Positions 43,327-52,728 of a stretch of DNA of 64,000 nt are shown here, one piece after another; within the stretch, counting starts at the first letter, position 1; every line of letters starts with the position of its first letter. Under the pieces are notes generated by a model that saw only the letters and a list, made by a program, of their open reading frames with translations, was not told the origin of the DNA and made no database searches. Both the position numbers and the translations under genes were made by a program. The DNA is from CAUZIB01 sp963578805 (GTDB taxonomy: Bacteria; Acidobacteriota; Vicinamibacteria; Vicinamibacterales; UBA8438). The stretch spans positions 59,498-123,497 of the forward strand of contig CAUZDY010000004.1 in NCBI GenBank assembly GCA_963578805.1, in the 5' to 3' direction.

Positions 43327-44568
43327 TCAGTTATCACCTGACCGTCGACCACTGAGATCAAGACAGATCAGCGTGTTCTCGTTTCGAATATAGATCCGCC
43401 CATTTACCAACGCAGGATAAGCACGAACGACCGAAGGGAGAACTTGAGTAGTGGCGAGTACGGTCAATGCCTCTGGGGACGCCTCGGCCACTACCAACTC
43501 CCCGCTCTCGCGCACAATCACTAGACGGTCACCGGCCAGCGTTACGGTCCCGGCTCCGTAGCTAGGGATGTCCCACTTCACCGTACCGGTTCGGAGTTCA
43601 ACGGCACGCAAGCTCGGACTGTATTCCTGGCGGCCATGAAATCCATACAAATGACCATCGTGATAAACACTGGTCGAATAATGGTTCGACATGACCTCAT
43701 TCGAAATCCAGATCTCATTCAACTCACCACCGTTCACTCGGAATAATCCGGCACCGGTTCCGTACGTCGCCGACACGAAGATGAGGTCATCGACAACGAG
43801 CGGTGTCGCAGCATTGACCGACGCCCTCAACCGCGACCGCCAGGGACGAGAAAAGCGGACAGTGCCGTCGGCAGGGTCTAATCCGGCCAGATAGCTTCGT
43901 GTAAAGAATACGGCGTGGGTCTGCCCCCCAAAGTTCGCGCTGACGCCTGACGAATAGCTGGCGTCATCGTCAAGGGCCGTCCAAGCGACCGCTCCCGTCT
44001 CGGTATCAAAGGCGACGACGCCGGCATTCGCACCGCCGATGTTTGCGATCACGTGTCCCCCTGTGACTAGGGGTGACCCCGTCGCTCCGAAGAAGCCTTT
44101 CCGGAAGCTGAACTTCGCCTTGGTGTCAACGTTCCACGCGACATCGCCGGTCTCCAGACTCAGAGCATGCAGCTGGCCTTGAGCGCCGAACGTGAACACC
44201 TGTTCTTCGACGACAACCGGGGTCGAACGAGGCCCTTCATCGAAACCAAAATCGTCTCGGTAAGTTGTGAGGTAGTCATACCGCCAGACCGTCTCCCCGG
44301 TCGACGCGTCGATCGCCTCGACAACTTCTCGGTCATCAATGCGATGAAACAGGATCAACTGTCCGTCGACGACAACGGGACCGGCGAAGCCGGCTCCGAC
44401 AGGGCGTCGCCACACCTCTGGGGGACCACCCACGTCCCAGTCAGTGTCCAGGGCGGGACCAGCGTAGTGACCGTCACGGTCCGGTCCCAGGAACTGTGGC
44501 CAGTCCTGGGCTAGCACTAAACCCGTCGCCAGTAGCACGAGACTCACTGTGGCCCGGAAACGGCTCAT
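43327..44568 (-). CDS. Secreted PQQ-like beta-propeller protein
   Basis: A 413-residue protein with a signal peptide (ATVSLVLLATGLVLA) and PQQ-like blades starting DWPQFLGPDRDGHYAGP. Repeated blade motifs follow: DASTGETVWRYDYLTTY, SLETGDVAWNVDTKAKF, DTETGAVAWTALDDDA and ELRTGTVKWDIPSYGAG. These propellers are abundant in Acidobacteria and Planctomycetes. They lack the active site of true PQQ dehydrogenases and probably serve as scaffolds or binding proteins. It overlaps the small upstream gene by four bases (ATGA), so the two are coupled. Confidence 0.85.
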   Translation of the reverse strand: MSRFRATVSLVLLATGLVLAQDWPQFLGPDRDGHYAGPALDTDWDVGGPPEVWRRPVGAGFAGPVVVDGQLILFHRIDDREVVEAIDASTGETVWRYDYLTTYRDDFGFDEGPRSTPVVVEEQVFTFGAQGQLHALSLETGDVAWNVDTKAKFSFRKGFFGATGSPLVTGGHVIANIGGANAGVVAFDTETGAVAWTALDDDASYSSGVSANFGGQTHAVFFTRSYLAGLDPADGTVRFSRPWRSRLRASVNAATPLVVDDLIFVSATYGTGAGLFRVNGGELNEIWISNEVMSNHYSTSVYHDGHLYGFHGRQEYSPSLRAVELRTGTVKWDIPSYGAGTVTLAGDRLVIVRESGELVVAEASPEALTVLATTQVLPSVVRAYPALVNGRIYIRNENTLICLDLSGRRSGDN

Positions 44569-44846
44569 GATGACTCGGCCAGAAGACGGCGAATTAGGTC
44601 GACTGTAAATACGGCGGTTGGGGTGCGGTAGGAGACAGTCCGATACGAAGAGTCAGGCTCGGCGTAAACCACGAAATACCGCATGATTCGGAGAGGACCC
44701 TGACGAGCAGTCATCGCATAGAACACCCCTTGATGGAGGGCCTGGTCGAGAAGCGCGACGATGTTCGGATACTTCTCGACCCACGGACGCGACTGCTCCA
44801 GGACGAAGATGCGCTCGCGGGTAATCACACGCAATACGTAGTTCAT
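44565..44846 (-). CDS. Conserved-looking small hypothetical protein
   Basis: A 93-residue, soluble, basic protein (MNYVLRVITRERIFVLEQSR; TAVFTVDLIRRLLAESS). I recognise no family. ATG 44846 follows AGGGGAAT, and the stop overlaps the start of the propeller gene by four bases, which supports a real gene. No Cys, signal peptide or membrane helix is visible. Confidence 0.65.
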   Translation of the reverse strand: MNYVLRVITRERIFVLEQSRPWVEKYPNIVALLDQALHQGVFYAMTARQGPLRIMRYFVVYAEPDSSYRTVSYRTPTAVFTVDLIRRLLAESS

Positions 44847-44993
44847 ATTCCCCTAGCCGGCCGAGGCAACGTCACAGACAAAATCAGTCGAATCGCTCCA
44901 TGCCTCCACAGGCAGATACTAGGTCAGTCCCTCGCGATCAGACTCGTCGAGACAGCATCCACGGTACGGCGTGCAAAAACATCGCCCGGCGGG

Positions 44994-45575
44994 TCAGAAC
45001 GCTGGCGGAACCGTGTGCGCCGCACGCTCCACTCCGGCAGCCCAGTCTCGAGCGAGCATCGCATACACGATGTGGTCGACGAAATGATCGTAGAGCCACT
45101 CGGCATCCCGCAGCAGACCTTCTTCGCGAAAACCGAGACGCGAAGGGATCGCACGGCTTCGGTCGTTCCCGATCGCACAACGGATTTCGACCCGATTTAA
45201 CTCAGCCTCGTTGAAGGCATGGCCAACCAGTGCCCGGCTGGCGGAAGTTACCAGCCCCCGCCCCTGAAACTCTTCGCCAACCCAGTACCCCAGTGAGGTC
45301 AGGCGATTCCGCCAATCAATTTGGTGATGCCCAACGATTCCGGCAATCCGCCCATCCAGCCGGATCGCTAGCTGCGTCCCGTTGTTCTGTGACTCCTGCG
45401 CCTGAGCGGCTCGAATGAACGCTCTGGTGTCCTGGAGACGAGTGATGTTGTCGAGCCATGGCAACCAGTTACGCAAATAGGGGCGATTGCGGTCGGTTAA
45501 CTCGAATAGCTCGTCAGCGTCACGGAGCTCTAGTGGCATAAGTGCGAGCTGCTGAGACACGGCAATCGGCTGCAT
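44994..45575 (-). CDS. RimJ/RimL-type GNAT acetyltransferase
   Basis: A 193-residue GNAT enzyme. The RimL-like start is MQPIAVSQQLALMPLELRDA, followed by NRPYLRNWLPWLDNI. The acetyl-CoA-binding region is SLGYWVGEEFQGRGLVTSAS, and VEIRCAIGNDRSRAIPSRLG plus FREEGLLRDAEWLYDHFVD close the fold. Such enzymes acetylate protein N-termini or other amines. ATG 45575 fits family alignments; ATG 45629 has a better-spaced GGAGAG and would add 18 residues. The frame stays open further upstream, see findings. Confidence 0.85.
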   Translation of the reverse strand: MQPIAVSQQLALMPLELRDADELFELTDRNRPYLRNWLPWLDNITRLQDTRAFIRAAQAQESQNNGTQLAIRLDGRIAGIVGHHQIDWRNRLTSLGYWVGEEFQGRGLVTSASRALVGHAFNEAELNRVEIRCAIGNDRSRAIPSRLGFREEGLLRDAEWLYDHFVDHIVYAMLARDWAAGVERAAHTVPPAF

Positions 45576-45731
45576 GATTAGATCGCCCGCCGCATTATCG
45601 CCGCCCAGGACAACCAGAGCATCGACCATTCCCTCGAGCTCTCCAACGAGAGTATCGACGACGTCGCGGGTCGGATCCCGAGTGACATACTGAATGCCTC
45701 TACCCCGGAAACGGGCATGACAACGCCAGCG

Positions 45732-45737
45732 ATTATA
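45732..45737 (-). promoter_or_regulatory. -10 box upstream of the acetyltransferase
   Basis: A perfect TATAAT on the minus strand about 100 bases before the ATG at 45629. No -35 is evident. Confidence 0.35.
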
Positions 45738-45822
45738 CCCGTGTCACCCGGTCACCCCGGGATCCACGCCTGCTAAGACGATCGAAACTGTGCATTCAAT
45801 ACCGTCACCGGCGGCAGCGCCG

Positions 45823-45828
45823 TATAAT
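45823..45828 (+). promoter_or_regulatory. -10 box of the propeller gene at 45880
   Basis: A perfect TATAAT within GTATAATCGC, 51 bases before the TTG start. The -35 region is weak. The same TATAATCGC string occurs at the oppositely oriented box at 45732. Confidence 0.4.
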
Positions 45829-45879
45829 CGCGGTACGCTACCAGAACGTGTGACGGTCCAACCGTAAAGCAGGACGCTC

Positions 45880-47163
45880 TTGACCAGACAACGGCTCGCC
45901 ATGACAACCTTCGCAGCCTGTGTGGCACTGACCCTGGTCAGCGTACTGCCGAACCAGGCCCAAAGCTCAGGTATCTTCATGGTGCCTGTCGAGGGTGAAG
46001 GTTCCAACTACTGGCCCAGATGGCGAGGTCCGTCCGGGCAAGGAGTGGTGACCGGAACCGCGTATCCCGATACTTGGTCCGACAGCGGGAACGTCGCATG
46101 GCGAACCCAGGTTCCCGGACGCGGACACTCGTCCCCAATCGTCTGGGACGACCACATTTTCGTGACCACGGCAGAGGAAACGGGACGAAGGATCTCGATC
46201 CTGAGCTACCGCCGATCGGACGGACGCCTCCTATGGCAAACGGCCGTGCCAGAAGGACCGACCGAGCGTATCCACCAGAAGAACACCCGGGCGTCGGCAA
46301 CACCAACCACCGACGGAGAGCGCGTATACGCATCGTTTGGGAGTCGCGGACTCATGGCGGTCGACTTCGACGGTCGTCTTGTCTGGCACACCGAAGTCGG
46401 TCCGATTGACAACTATCACGGAACCGCGGGCTCTCCCCTTCTGTACAACGATCTCCTCATCACATACCAGGACCACCGAAGCGGGGCGTTCGTCGCCGCG
46501 CTCGACAAGGTGACCGGTAAGCTGGTCTGGCAGACCGACCGCAGTGGTAGCGTCGGATGGGGCTCGCCGATTGCTGTCCGAGTCGACGACCACGACGAGA
46601 TCATCGTCAGTAGCCAGCGGACGGTAACCGCCTACCGTCCGTCGGATGGCTCCGAACTGTGGCATTGCAATGGGAATCTCTTCGAAGTGATACCCACGCC
46701 AGTTGTCAGTCACGGGCTCGTGTTCTGCGCGTCCGGACGGGCCGGCCCCACACTCGCCATCCGTCCGGGCGGACGTGGCGACGTCACCGACTCGCACGTA
46801 GTATGGCGCACGTCCCGTGGTTCGCCGTTCGTCCCGTCACCACTTGTCTACGGCGACTATCTCTACACCGTGAACGACATGGCCAGCATCGTTACCTGTT
46901 TCGAGGCAGCGACCGGGACCGTCATGTGGCAGGAACGACTGGGACCGCCCGCCCTGGAAGGGTTCTCGGCCTCGCCGGTCGGCGTCGACGGAAAAGTATT
47001 CTTCACGAACGACGAGGGACAGACGTTTGTTCTGAGGGCCGGACCGGAGTTCGAACTCCTCCATACCAACGACATCGGTGCGCGAACGTTGGCCTCCCCC
47101 GCCCTGGTCGATGGGCGCTGGTATGTTCGAACGGAACGTGAGCTGATTGCGATTGGGGAATGA
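45880..47163 (+). CDS. Secreted PQQ-like beta-propeller protein
   Basis: A 427-residue protein with a signal peptide (MTTFAACVALTLVSVLPNQA) and propeller blades NYWPRWRGPSGQGVVTGTAY, YRRSDGRLLWQTAVPEGPTE, DKVTGKLVWQTDRSGSVGWG and EAATGTVMWQERLGPPALEG. It is a paralogue in fold, but not a close copy, of the protein at 43.3 kb. Such proteins are secreted binding or scaffold proteins; no catalytic PQQ or calcium ligands were identified. TTG 45880 follows AGGA; ATG 45901 is the alternative. Confidence 0.85.
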   Translation: MTRQRLAMTTFAACVALTLVSVLPNQAQSSGIFMVPVEGEGSNYWPRWRGPSGQGVVTGTAYPDTWSDSGNVAWRTQVPGRGHSSPIVWDDHIFVTTAEETGRRISILSYRRSDGRLLWQTAVPEGPTERIHQKNTRASATPTTDGERVYASFGSRGLMAVDFDGRLVWHTEVGPIDNYHGTAGSPLLYNDLLITYQDHRSGAFVAALDKVTGKLVWQTDRSGSVGWGSPIAVRVDDHDEIIVSSQRTVTAYRPSDGSELWHCNGNLFEVIPTPVVSHGLVFCASGRAGPTLAIRPGGRGDVTDSHVVWRTSRGSPFVPSPLVYGDYLYTVNDMASIVTCFEAATGTVMWQERLGPPALEGFSASPVGVDGKVFFTNDEGQTFVLRAGPEFELLHTNDIGARTLASPALVDGRWYVRTERELIAIGE

Positions 47164-47244
47164 TGATGCGGGTCGTCGCATCTCGGTATGCTGGCAAGGT
47201 TGGAGTGCCGTAATGGGTCGAGCCGGCCAGCTCGCTGCGATCGT

Positions 47245-48108
47245 CTAAAGCCCGAGTAGATTGCGCTGGAGCTTTTCGAGACCGGCCTCTTCGGCCCAGA
47301 GGTCCAGCTCGACCGATGCCAGTTCATCGACCATCGGCACCGCCAAGCCGTCCACTCGGAGATCGATCGCCTTGAGATACGTCTTGCAGACCTGACACTC
47401 CTCGACCCGCACCTGTGGCCAGACGTCAGTCACGTGATAGACGAGCTTATTGGTCTCGGTCGACCGGCACTGGGGACAAGTGAGGCGAGTAAACGCCCAT
47501 TCGGTTGAACACAGCGCGCAGAGCAGCAGGCGCTCTCCTTTAATCTCCGACCCGTCTCGAATCACAGCCAGCTGCGGGAGCCAATCACATCGTGGGCAAG
47601 TCGCCGACGTCGGGTCGTGTCGCTCGTTAGACCCGACCGGAGGGGACAATGCCTCCCTATCCGGTAAAGTGGCCACCAACACCTCAGCCAGAGGCTGCAC
47701 AAAGGCACGCGGGAAGAACTCGACCGACGATGGCGGATGGCCAAGCTCGGCTGCGACCTCGTCGAGTGGACGTCGAGACAGGAAGGCCCGTAACACGTCG
47801 GTCGCGATGGAGCGTGACTCACCGAGACGTTTAGCGATCGCCGCGAGCACATCGGTCGAAACGGCACCGACGTCTTTGACGAATCGTAGGAAGGGCGGCG
47901 TACAGCGGTCGAGCGGTAACCGATGGAGGGAGAGCGTCGAGCCGGTCGAGCCGTCGCTCAGCCAGTCAAATCGACTCGCCGCTCGCGAGACGGACTCTTG
48001 GAGCTCGAGCACCCGGTCATAGAACACTAGGAGCTCCACTGCCGGCTGATGCGCAGCGCTGAGCTTGGCGACTCGGGCCCGACGCCGCGCCCAGGTCGGC
48101 AGGGTCAC
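47245..48108 (-). CDS. fdhE: Formate dehydrogenase accessory protein FdhE
   Basis: A 287-residue protein with four rubredoxin-like CxxC pairs in the C-terminal half: CPRC, CALC, CPQC and CQVC. This arrangement is diagnostic of FdhE, which aids assembly of membrane formate dehydrogenases. The N-terminal helical half (LPLDRCTPPFLRFVKDVGAV) matches too. GTG 48108 is chosen, two bases after fdnI stops; an in-frame start at 48156 would overlap fdnI. It is the last gene of the fdnGHI operon. Confidence 0.9.
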   Translation of the reverse strand: MTLPTWARRRARVAKLSAAHQPAVELLVFYDRVLELQESVSRAASRFDWLSDGSTGSTLSLHRLPLDRCTPPFLRFVKDVGAVSTDVLAAIAKRLGESRSIATDVLRAFLSRRPLDEVAAELGHPPSSVEFFPRAFVQPLAEVLVATLPDREALSPPVGSNERHDPTSATCPRCDWLPQLAVIRDGSEIKGERLLLCALCSTEWAFTRLTCPQCRSTETNKLVYHVTDVWPQVRVEECQVCKTYLKAIDLRVDGLAVPMVDELASVELDLWAEEAGLEKLQRNLLGL

Positions 48109-48110
48109 GG

Positions 48111-48722
48111 TCAAGACTGGTCTTCGTACCAGCGTGGATGATGCATCGAGGCCCACCGTCGCGTGACCTTGCCGTCGATCATCCCTCGAGCCGTTCCCGG
48201 GTAGGCCACCACGCCGAGATACACATGGACGATCAGGAAGAGGCCGCCCCCAACCGTCGCCGCGAAATGCAGTAACCGAGCGGTCGCCAGCAGCCCGGGT
48301 TCAAACCACTCGGGCATCCAGAGCGCCAGGCCCGTGGCCACGAAGACAACAGCCAACCCGCCCTGCACCCAGAAAAAGACCTTCTGGCCTGCGTTGTACT
48401 TACCCGCGCGCGGCACCTTGTCGTGATTCCGTGTCACGTAGTCCTTGATCGCTCCGAGCCACCGCCAGTCGTCGTGGTCCAGAAACATTTCGCGGATCCA
48501 GAGCGCCAGCATACATACCATGCTAAGGCCGAATACGGCTCCGACCCACGGGTGCAGCACGCGCGCCGCCGGACCGCCGCCCACCAGCGATGTCAGCCAA
48601 AACAACGAGGGGTACGACAAGGCCAACCCCGTGACCAGCAGGGCGACGAAGGTGCCGCCCACTACCCAGTGGACCACCCGCTCGAGATACGTGAACCGGT
48701 GCAGGAGTCCGTTGCTACTCAT
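48111..48722 (-). CDS. fdnI: Formate dehydrogenase-N gamma subunit (cytochrome b556)
   Basis: A 203-residue membrane cytochrome. The four-helix core includes RVVHWVVGGTFVALLVTGLA, RVLHPWVGAVFGLSMVCMLA, KVFFWVQGGLAVVFVATGLA and LHFAATVGGGLFLIVHVYLG, whose histidines ligate two b hemes and contact menaquinone. It passes electrons from formate to quinone. ATG 48722 follows GGAGGAG and overlaps the fdnH stop by eight bases. Confidence 0.92.
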   Translation of the reverse strand: MSSNGLLHRFTYLERVVHWVVGGTFVALLVTGLALSYPSLFWLTSLVGGGPAARVLHPWVGAVFGLSMVCMLALWIREMFLDHDDWRWLGAIKDYVTRNHDKVPRAGKYNAGQKVFFWVQGGLAVVFVATGLALWMPEWFEPGLLATARLLHFAATVGGGLFLIVHVYLGVVAYPGTARGMIDGKVTRRWASMHHPRWYEDQS

Positions 48723-49578
48723 GCTCCTCCACGTGCTGCTGCCCATAGCGCAGCAAGTGGAGAGCGGTCCCGATGATGCTGAAATTGAACAGGAACACAG
48801 CAGCACGCTTCAGGAAGCTTAAACCGGTCATCGGACCCGGACTAGCGGTCGGGTCGGTCGGCAGGCTGTAGTCGTCGAGGCGGTCACCGTGCGGGACGAC
48901 GTACATCATGTGAGTGCCGCCCACCCCCGCCGGATTGTACACCGAGGCACTGCTATAGCCGCGCCGCTTGAGAGTCTCGACCTGCTTGTCGGCCAGCGCC
49001 AGCATGTCCTGCTTCGAGCCCCAGGAGATCGCGTTAGTCGGACACGTCTTGACGCACGCCGGCTCGAGACCTGCGTCGATCCGGTCGATACACATGTTGC
49101 ACTTCGAGACTGTTTTCGTGGCCTTGTCAAACCGAGGAATGTCAAACGGACAACCGGTGACACAGTACTGACACCCGATACAGTTCTCTTGATTAAAGTC
49201 GACGATCCCGTTCGTGTACTGAACAATCGCACCTGGCGCCGGACAGGCAAACAGACAGCCAGGGTCTTCGCAATGGAGGCAGGCATCCTTCTTAATAAGC
49301 CACTGGATGTCGCCGTTCACTTCCACTTCGTTAAACCGCATCAACAACCACGTGTTCGCGCTAAGGTCCTTGTGGCTCTGGAAGCTGCCGAAGTTTTTAG
49401 TCGGCTCGACCTTGAGCTCGTTCCACTCCTTGCACGCCACCTCGCAGCCTTTGCATCCGATGCACTTTGAGATATCGACCAGCTTTGCGTACTCAGGGGC
49501 GTTCGACCGCAGTGCATCCAGCGGAATAAACGCGCTGGGAGTTGCGGACATCCGACGAATGGAAAGGTTGTCTGGCAT
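48715..49578 (-). CDS. fdnH: Formate dehydrogenase-N beta subunit, 4Fe-4S protein
   Basis: A 287-residue iron-sulfur protein with four clusters: CIGCKGCEVAC, CLHCEDPGCLFAC, CIGCQYCVTGC, and CNMC with the ACVKTC group. The single C-terminal helix (AAVFLFNFSIIGTALHLL) anchors it in the membrane beside FdnI. It relays electrons from FdnG to FdnI. It starts six bases after fdnG stops. Confidence 0.94.
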   Translation of the reverse strand: MPDNLSIRRMSATPSAFIPLDALRSNAPEYAKLVDISKCIGCKGCEVACKEWNELKVEPTKNFGSFQSHKDLSANTWLLMRFNEVEVNGDIQWLIKKDACLHCEDPGCLFACPAPGAIVQYTNGIVDFNQENCIGCQYCVTGCPFDIPRFDKATKTVSKCNMCIDRIDAGLEPACVKTCPTNAISWGSKQDMLALADKQVETLKRRGYSSASVYNPAGVGGTHMMYVVPHGDRLDDYSLPTDPTASPGPMTGLSFLKRAAVFLFNFSIIGTALHLLRYGQQHVEEHE

Positions 49579-49584
49579 ACGAAA

Positions 49585-52572
49585 CTACACTGGCTCCACG
49601 TTCACCAAAAAGCTCTTGAACTCAGGACACTTCGTGTTTGCATCGCCGACAAATGACGTCAACTGGTTGGCCATCGAGCCCGTAGTCAACCCAACGAATC
49701 CCCAGTGCACCGGGATACCAATCGTCCAGGTTGTCCGCCCGTTGACCAGAAGCGGCCGAATTCGCTTGGTTACAATAGCGGTGCCGGTAACGGTCCCCCG
49801 TTTTGACCAGACCCTGACCTGGCTAGCGTTTGCAATCCCTTTTTCTGCTGCAAGCCCTTCAGGGACTTCCACAAAGAAATCGGGCATCGCCTCGACGAGA
49901 TACGGCACGTTGCTCGTCACAAAGTGCTCACGCTCGACGACGCGATACACCGTACACGCGTACGGAAACTCGCTCCCGCCCGACGTGGCTAACGTCTCTC
50001 GCACCCCGTCATACCAATGAATGAGTGGATTGACCGGCACGTTCTCGTGTAGCACGTTTGTCGTCGGGCTTTCGACCGGCTCGTAGTGCTCAGAGAATGG
50101 ACCATCGGCCAGCTGCGTGCTAAACAGCCGCGCCACGCCTTCTTCGTTCATGATGAACGCCCCAGTTGCGTCGGGGGGCGTAGTCGATCCGTAGTCAGGT
50201 ACGTCGCCAATCCACCGTTGACCGTTCCAGGCAATACCTGATCGCTGTGCGTCCCACGGGACGCCTTCGGCATCCGCCGAGGCCCGGTTGTAGAGCACTC
50301 GCCGGTTGAGCGGCCAGCTCCACGCCCAGTCATGGTGCATCCCCAATCCGGTCGGGTCCGCCGTGCCCCGGCGCTTCATCTGATTGCCTTCTTCCGTGTA
50401 GCTCCCACTATAGATCCAATTACCGGACGCAGTCGTGCCATCGTCTTTCAGTTCACCGAATGACGATAAGAGGCGCCCAGTCGAGAGATCAGAGCCGTTG
50501 ATCTCTTTCGCCAACTCGACCAAAGTCGGTTCGCGGGGATTCAGATAGTCCCACGTGAGGTGCTGGATCGGATCGTTATACGCGCCACCCTCTTCCTGAT
50601 AGAGCTCTTTCACTCGCCAAAACAATTCGGACAGAATCCACGTGTCAGAACGAACGCCAATCGGTAGATCGACCGCCTTTTCTTTCCACTGCGCCCACCG
50701 CCCACTGTTGGTAAACGAGCCGTCTCGCTCGATCCAGTGACTGCTGGGAAGATACAAGACCTCGGTATCGATCTCGGCCGAGTTCACGCCTGGCGCCTTC
50801 CAGAACTCGGCGCTATCGAGCATAAATGGATCGATGACCACCTTCCACTTAAGCTTCGCCATCGCCTCAAGCAGACGAGGAACGTCCGGACCCGCCAGTA
50901 GAGGATTGAAACCCAGGGCCACAAAGCCCTCAAGACGTCCATGGTGGGCCTCGTCCCAAAGCGACAGCCAGGTTGCGTCGCCGCCAGGTTTGGCCAGATA
51001 GTCGTAGGCGAAGTCGTTCTCCGGAGTCGCGTGTTCCCCGAACCACGCCTTCATCAGAGAGACGTAGAACTTTGGATAGTTTCCCCAGTAGTTCACAGCA
51101 GTGGGGACCAATGGGCGCGGCGTCGAGTCGTGCAGATGTGTCTCGAACGACTGCTGTTCTGGAGTCGGCACTTTAAGATAGCCAGGCAAAATACCAGCCA
51201 CCACCGCATGGTCGGTAGCGCCCTGCACGTTCGCGTGTCCACGTAACGCGTTAATCCCGCCCCCGGGTCGTCCAATGTTACCCAGCAGGAGCTGGAAAAT
51301 CGCGCCTGTGCGGATGATCTGGCAGCCCACGGTATGCATGGTCCACCCAACCGCATACATGATCGTCCCGACTCGATCGGCCCGCCCAGTTGAGCAGACG
51401 ATCTCGGCCATCCGCAGAAAGTCCTCTACCGAGCAACCGGAAATCTGAGCGGCAATCTCTGGTGTGTAACGTTCGTAGTGTTTCCTGAGCAACTGAAACA
51501 CACACCGCGGGTGTTCCAGCGTCTGGTCACGCCGGACAAAACCGTCCAACCCACGTTCATAGTCCCAGGCGGTCTTGTCGTACCCTTGTGCCGCCTCGTC
51601 AAAACCAGCAAACAAGCCGTCGGCGAAACCGAACTTTTCGCTCACGATGAACGACGCATTTGTATGCGCCAGCACATAGTCATGGTGCTGGAGATCGTTA
51701 TCGAGGATGTACTTGATAAAACCACCCAAGACAGCGATGTCACTCCCTGGCCTGATTTGCAGATGCTTGTCGGCTACCGCCGACGTGCGGGTAAAGCGCG
51801 GGTCGATCGTGACGAGCTTGGCGCCACGATTGTCACGTGCCTCGAGCGCCCACTTAAAGCCGCACGGGTGGTTCTCGGCCGGGTTCGCGCCCATGACCAG
51901 AATGACGTCCGCGTTCTTGATGTCCTTCCAGTGGTTGGTCATCGCCCCGCGGCCAAACGTGGCGGCCAGACTGGCCACCGTGGGGCTGTGTCATATTCGA
52001 GCCTGGTGGTCGATGTAGCCTAATCCCATCGCCCGCATGGTCTTAGTAATGAGATAGGCGTCTTCGTTGGCCACGGTGGCGCTGCCCACCCACGCAATCC
52101 CATCGCATCGATTGACGACTCGGCCTTGGTCGTCTCGCTGTGAGAACGTCGCGTCCCGCGAATCTTTGAACTTGCGGGCAAACCAGTCCATCGCAAAGTC
52201 CCAGGTGACGTCTCGCCATTCGGACGAGCCAGGGTCTCGGAACTTTGGCTGATGCTGCAAGCGTGGGCTGATCGCGAGCTGCATCTGCGACGCGCCCTTG
52301 GGACAGAGAGTGCCACCGTTAATCGGATTGTCGGGGTCACCCTCGACATGCATCACCGTGTTCGTAGTGTTCAGCCCGCCGCTGCCATGGACATACGCGA
52401 TCGTCCCACACCCTACCGCGCAGTATGGACAGACGGTTCGGTACTCCTGAGCATTCCGGATCTTCAGCTGCCGCACAGCCGCATAGGCGGGACGCAGGTC
52501 GAAGCCCAGTGCGCTCAGACCAGCGCCACCCGCAACTGATGCCTTGAGGAATGTCCGACGTGAGATGTCCAT
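49585..52572 (-). CDS. fdnG: Formate dehydrogenase-N alpha subunit, selenocysteine-containing
   Basis: Two frames in one phase are joined through TGA at 51991-51993. Read as Sec the product has 995 residues with Sec194, close to E. coli FdnG (Sec196). The Tat signal (SRRTFLKASVAGGAGLSALG) exports it folded. The N-terminal cluster is CPYCAVGC near residue 50, then TLCPKGASQMQL. The active-site segment reads GYIDHQARI-U-HSPTVASL, then GRGAMTNHWKDIKNAD, as in FdnG. It oxidises formate at bis-MGD-molybdenum in the periplasm. A SECIS-like hairpin follows the UGA. ATG 52572 is the start of the Tat signal. It is first gene of fdnGHI-fdhE. Confidence 0.95.
51961..51979 (-). promoter_or_regulatory. 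SECIS-like hairpin of fdnG
   Basis: On the minus strand GGTGGCCA-GTC-TGGCCGCC forms an 8-bp stem with one G-U pair and a GU-containing loop. The loop starts 19 bases after the UGA, matching the spacing of E. coli formate dehydrogenase SECIS elements. Confidence 0.75.
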
Positions 52573-52713
52573 GCGAGATCCGTGACAGGATACAAGAAAC
52601 AGGGTCAAAAGAGACAGCGGGCTGCGCTGTGCGTGCAGAGAGACTGCCCGTGCACTTCTGGACAACACCCCATGTGAGAATCTACCCGAGGAATCGTGAG
52701 GCACCGCGCCGAC

Positions 52714-52722
52714 TGATAAGAT
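52714..52722 (+). promoter_or_regulatory. Extended -10 promoter of fdhD
   Basis: TGATAAGAT fits the extended -10 pattern. The start point would fall at about the fdhD ATG 52729, suggesting a leaderless mRNA. Confidence 0.4.
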
Positions 52723-52728
52723 TGCCCC

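Noticed and set aside
46231..46797. 188-residue minus-strand frame inside the propeller gene
   Set aside because: It is antisense to a confident secreted beta-propeller gene and resembles no known protein.
51991..51993. Nonsense mutation in fdnG
   Set aside because: The position and flanking residues are those of Sec in FdnG-type formate dehydrogenases, and a SECIS-like stem is present.
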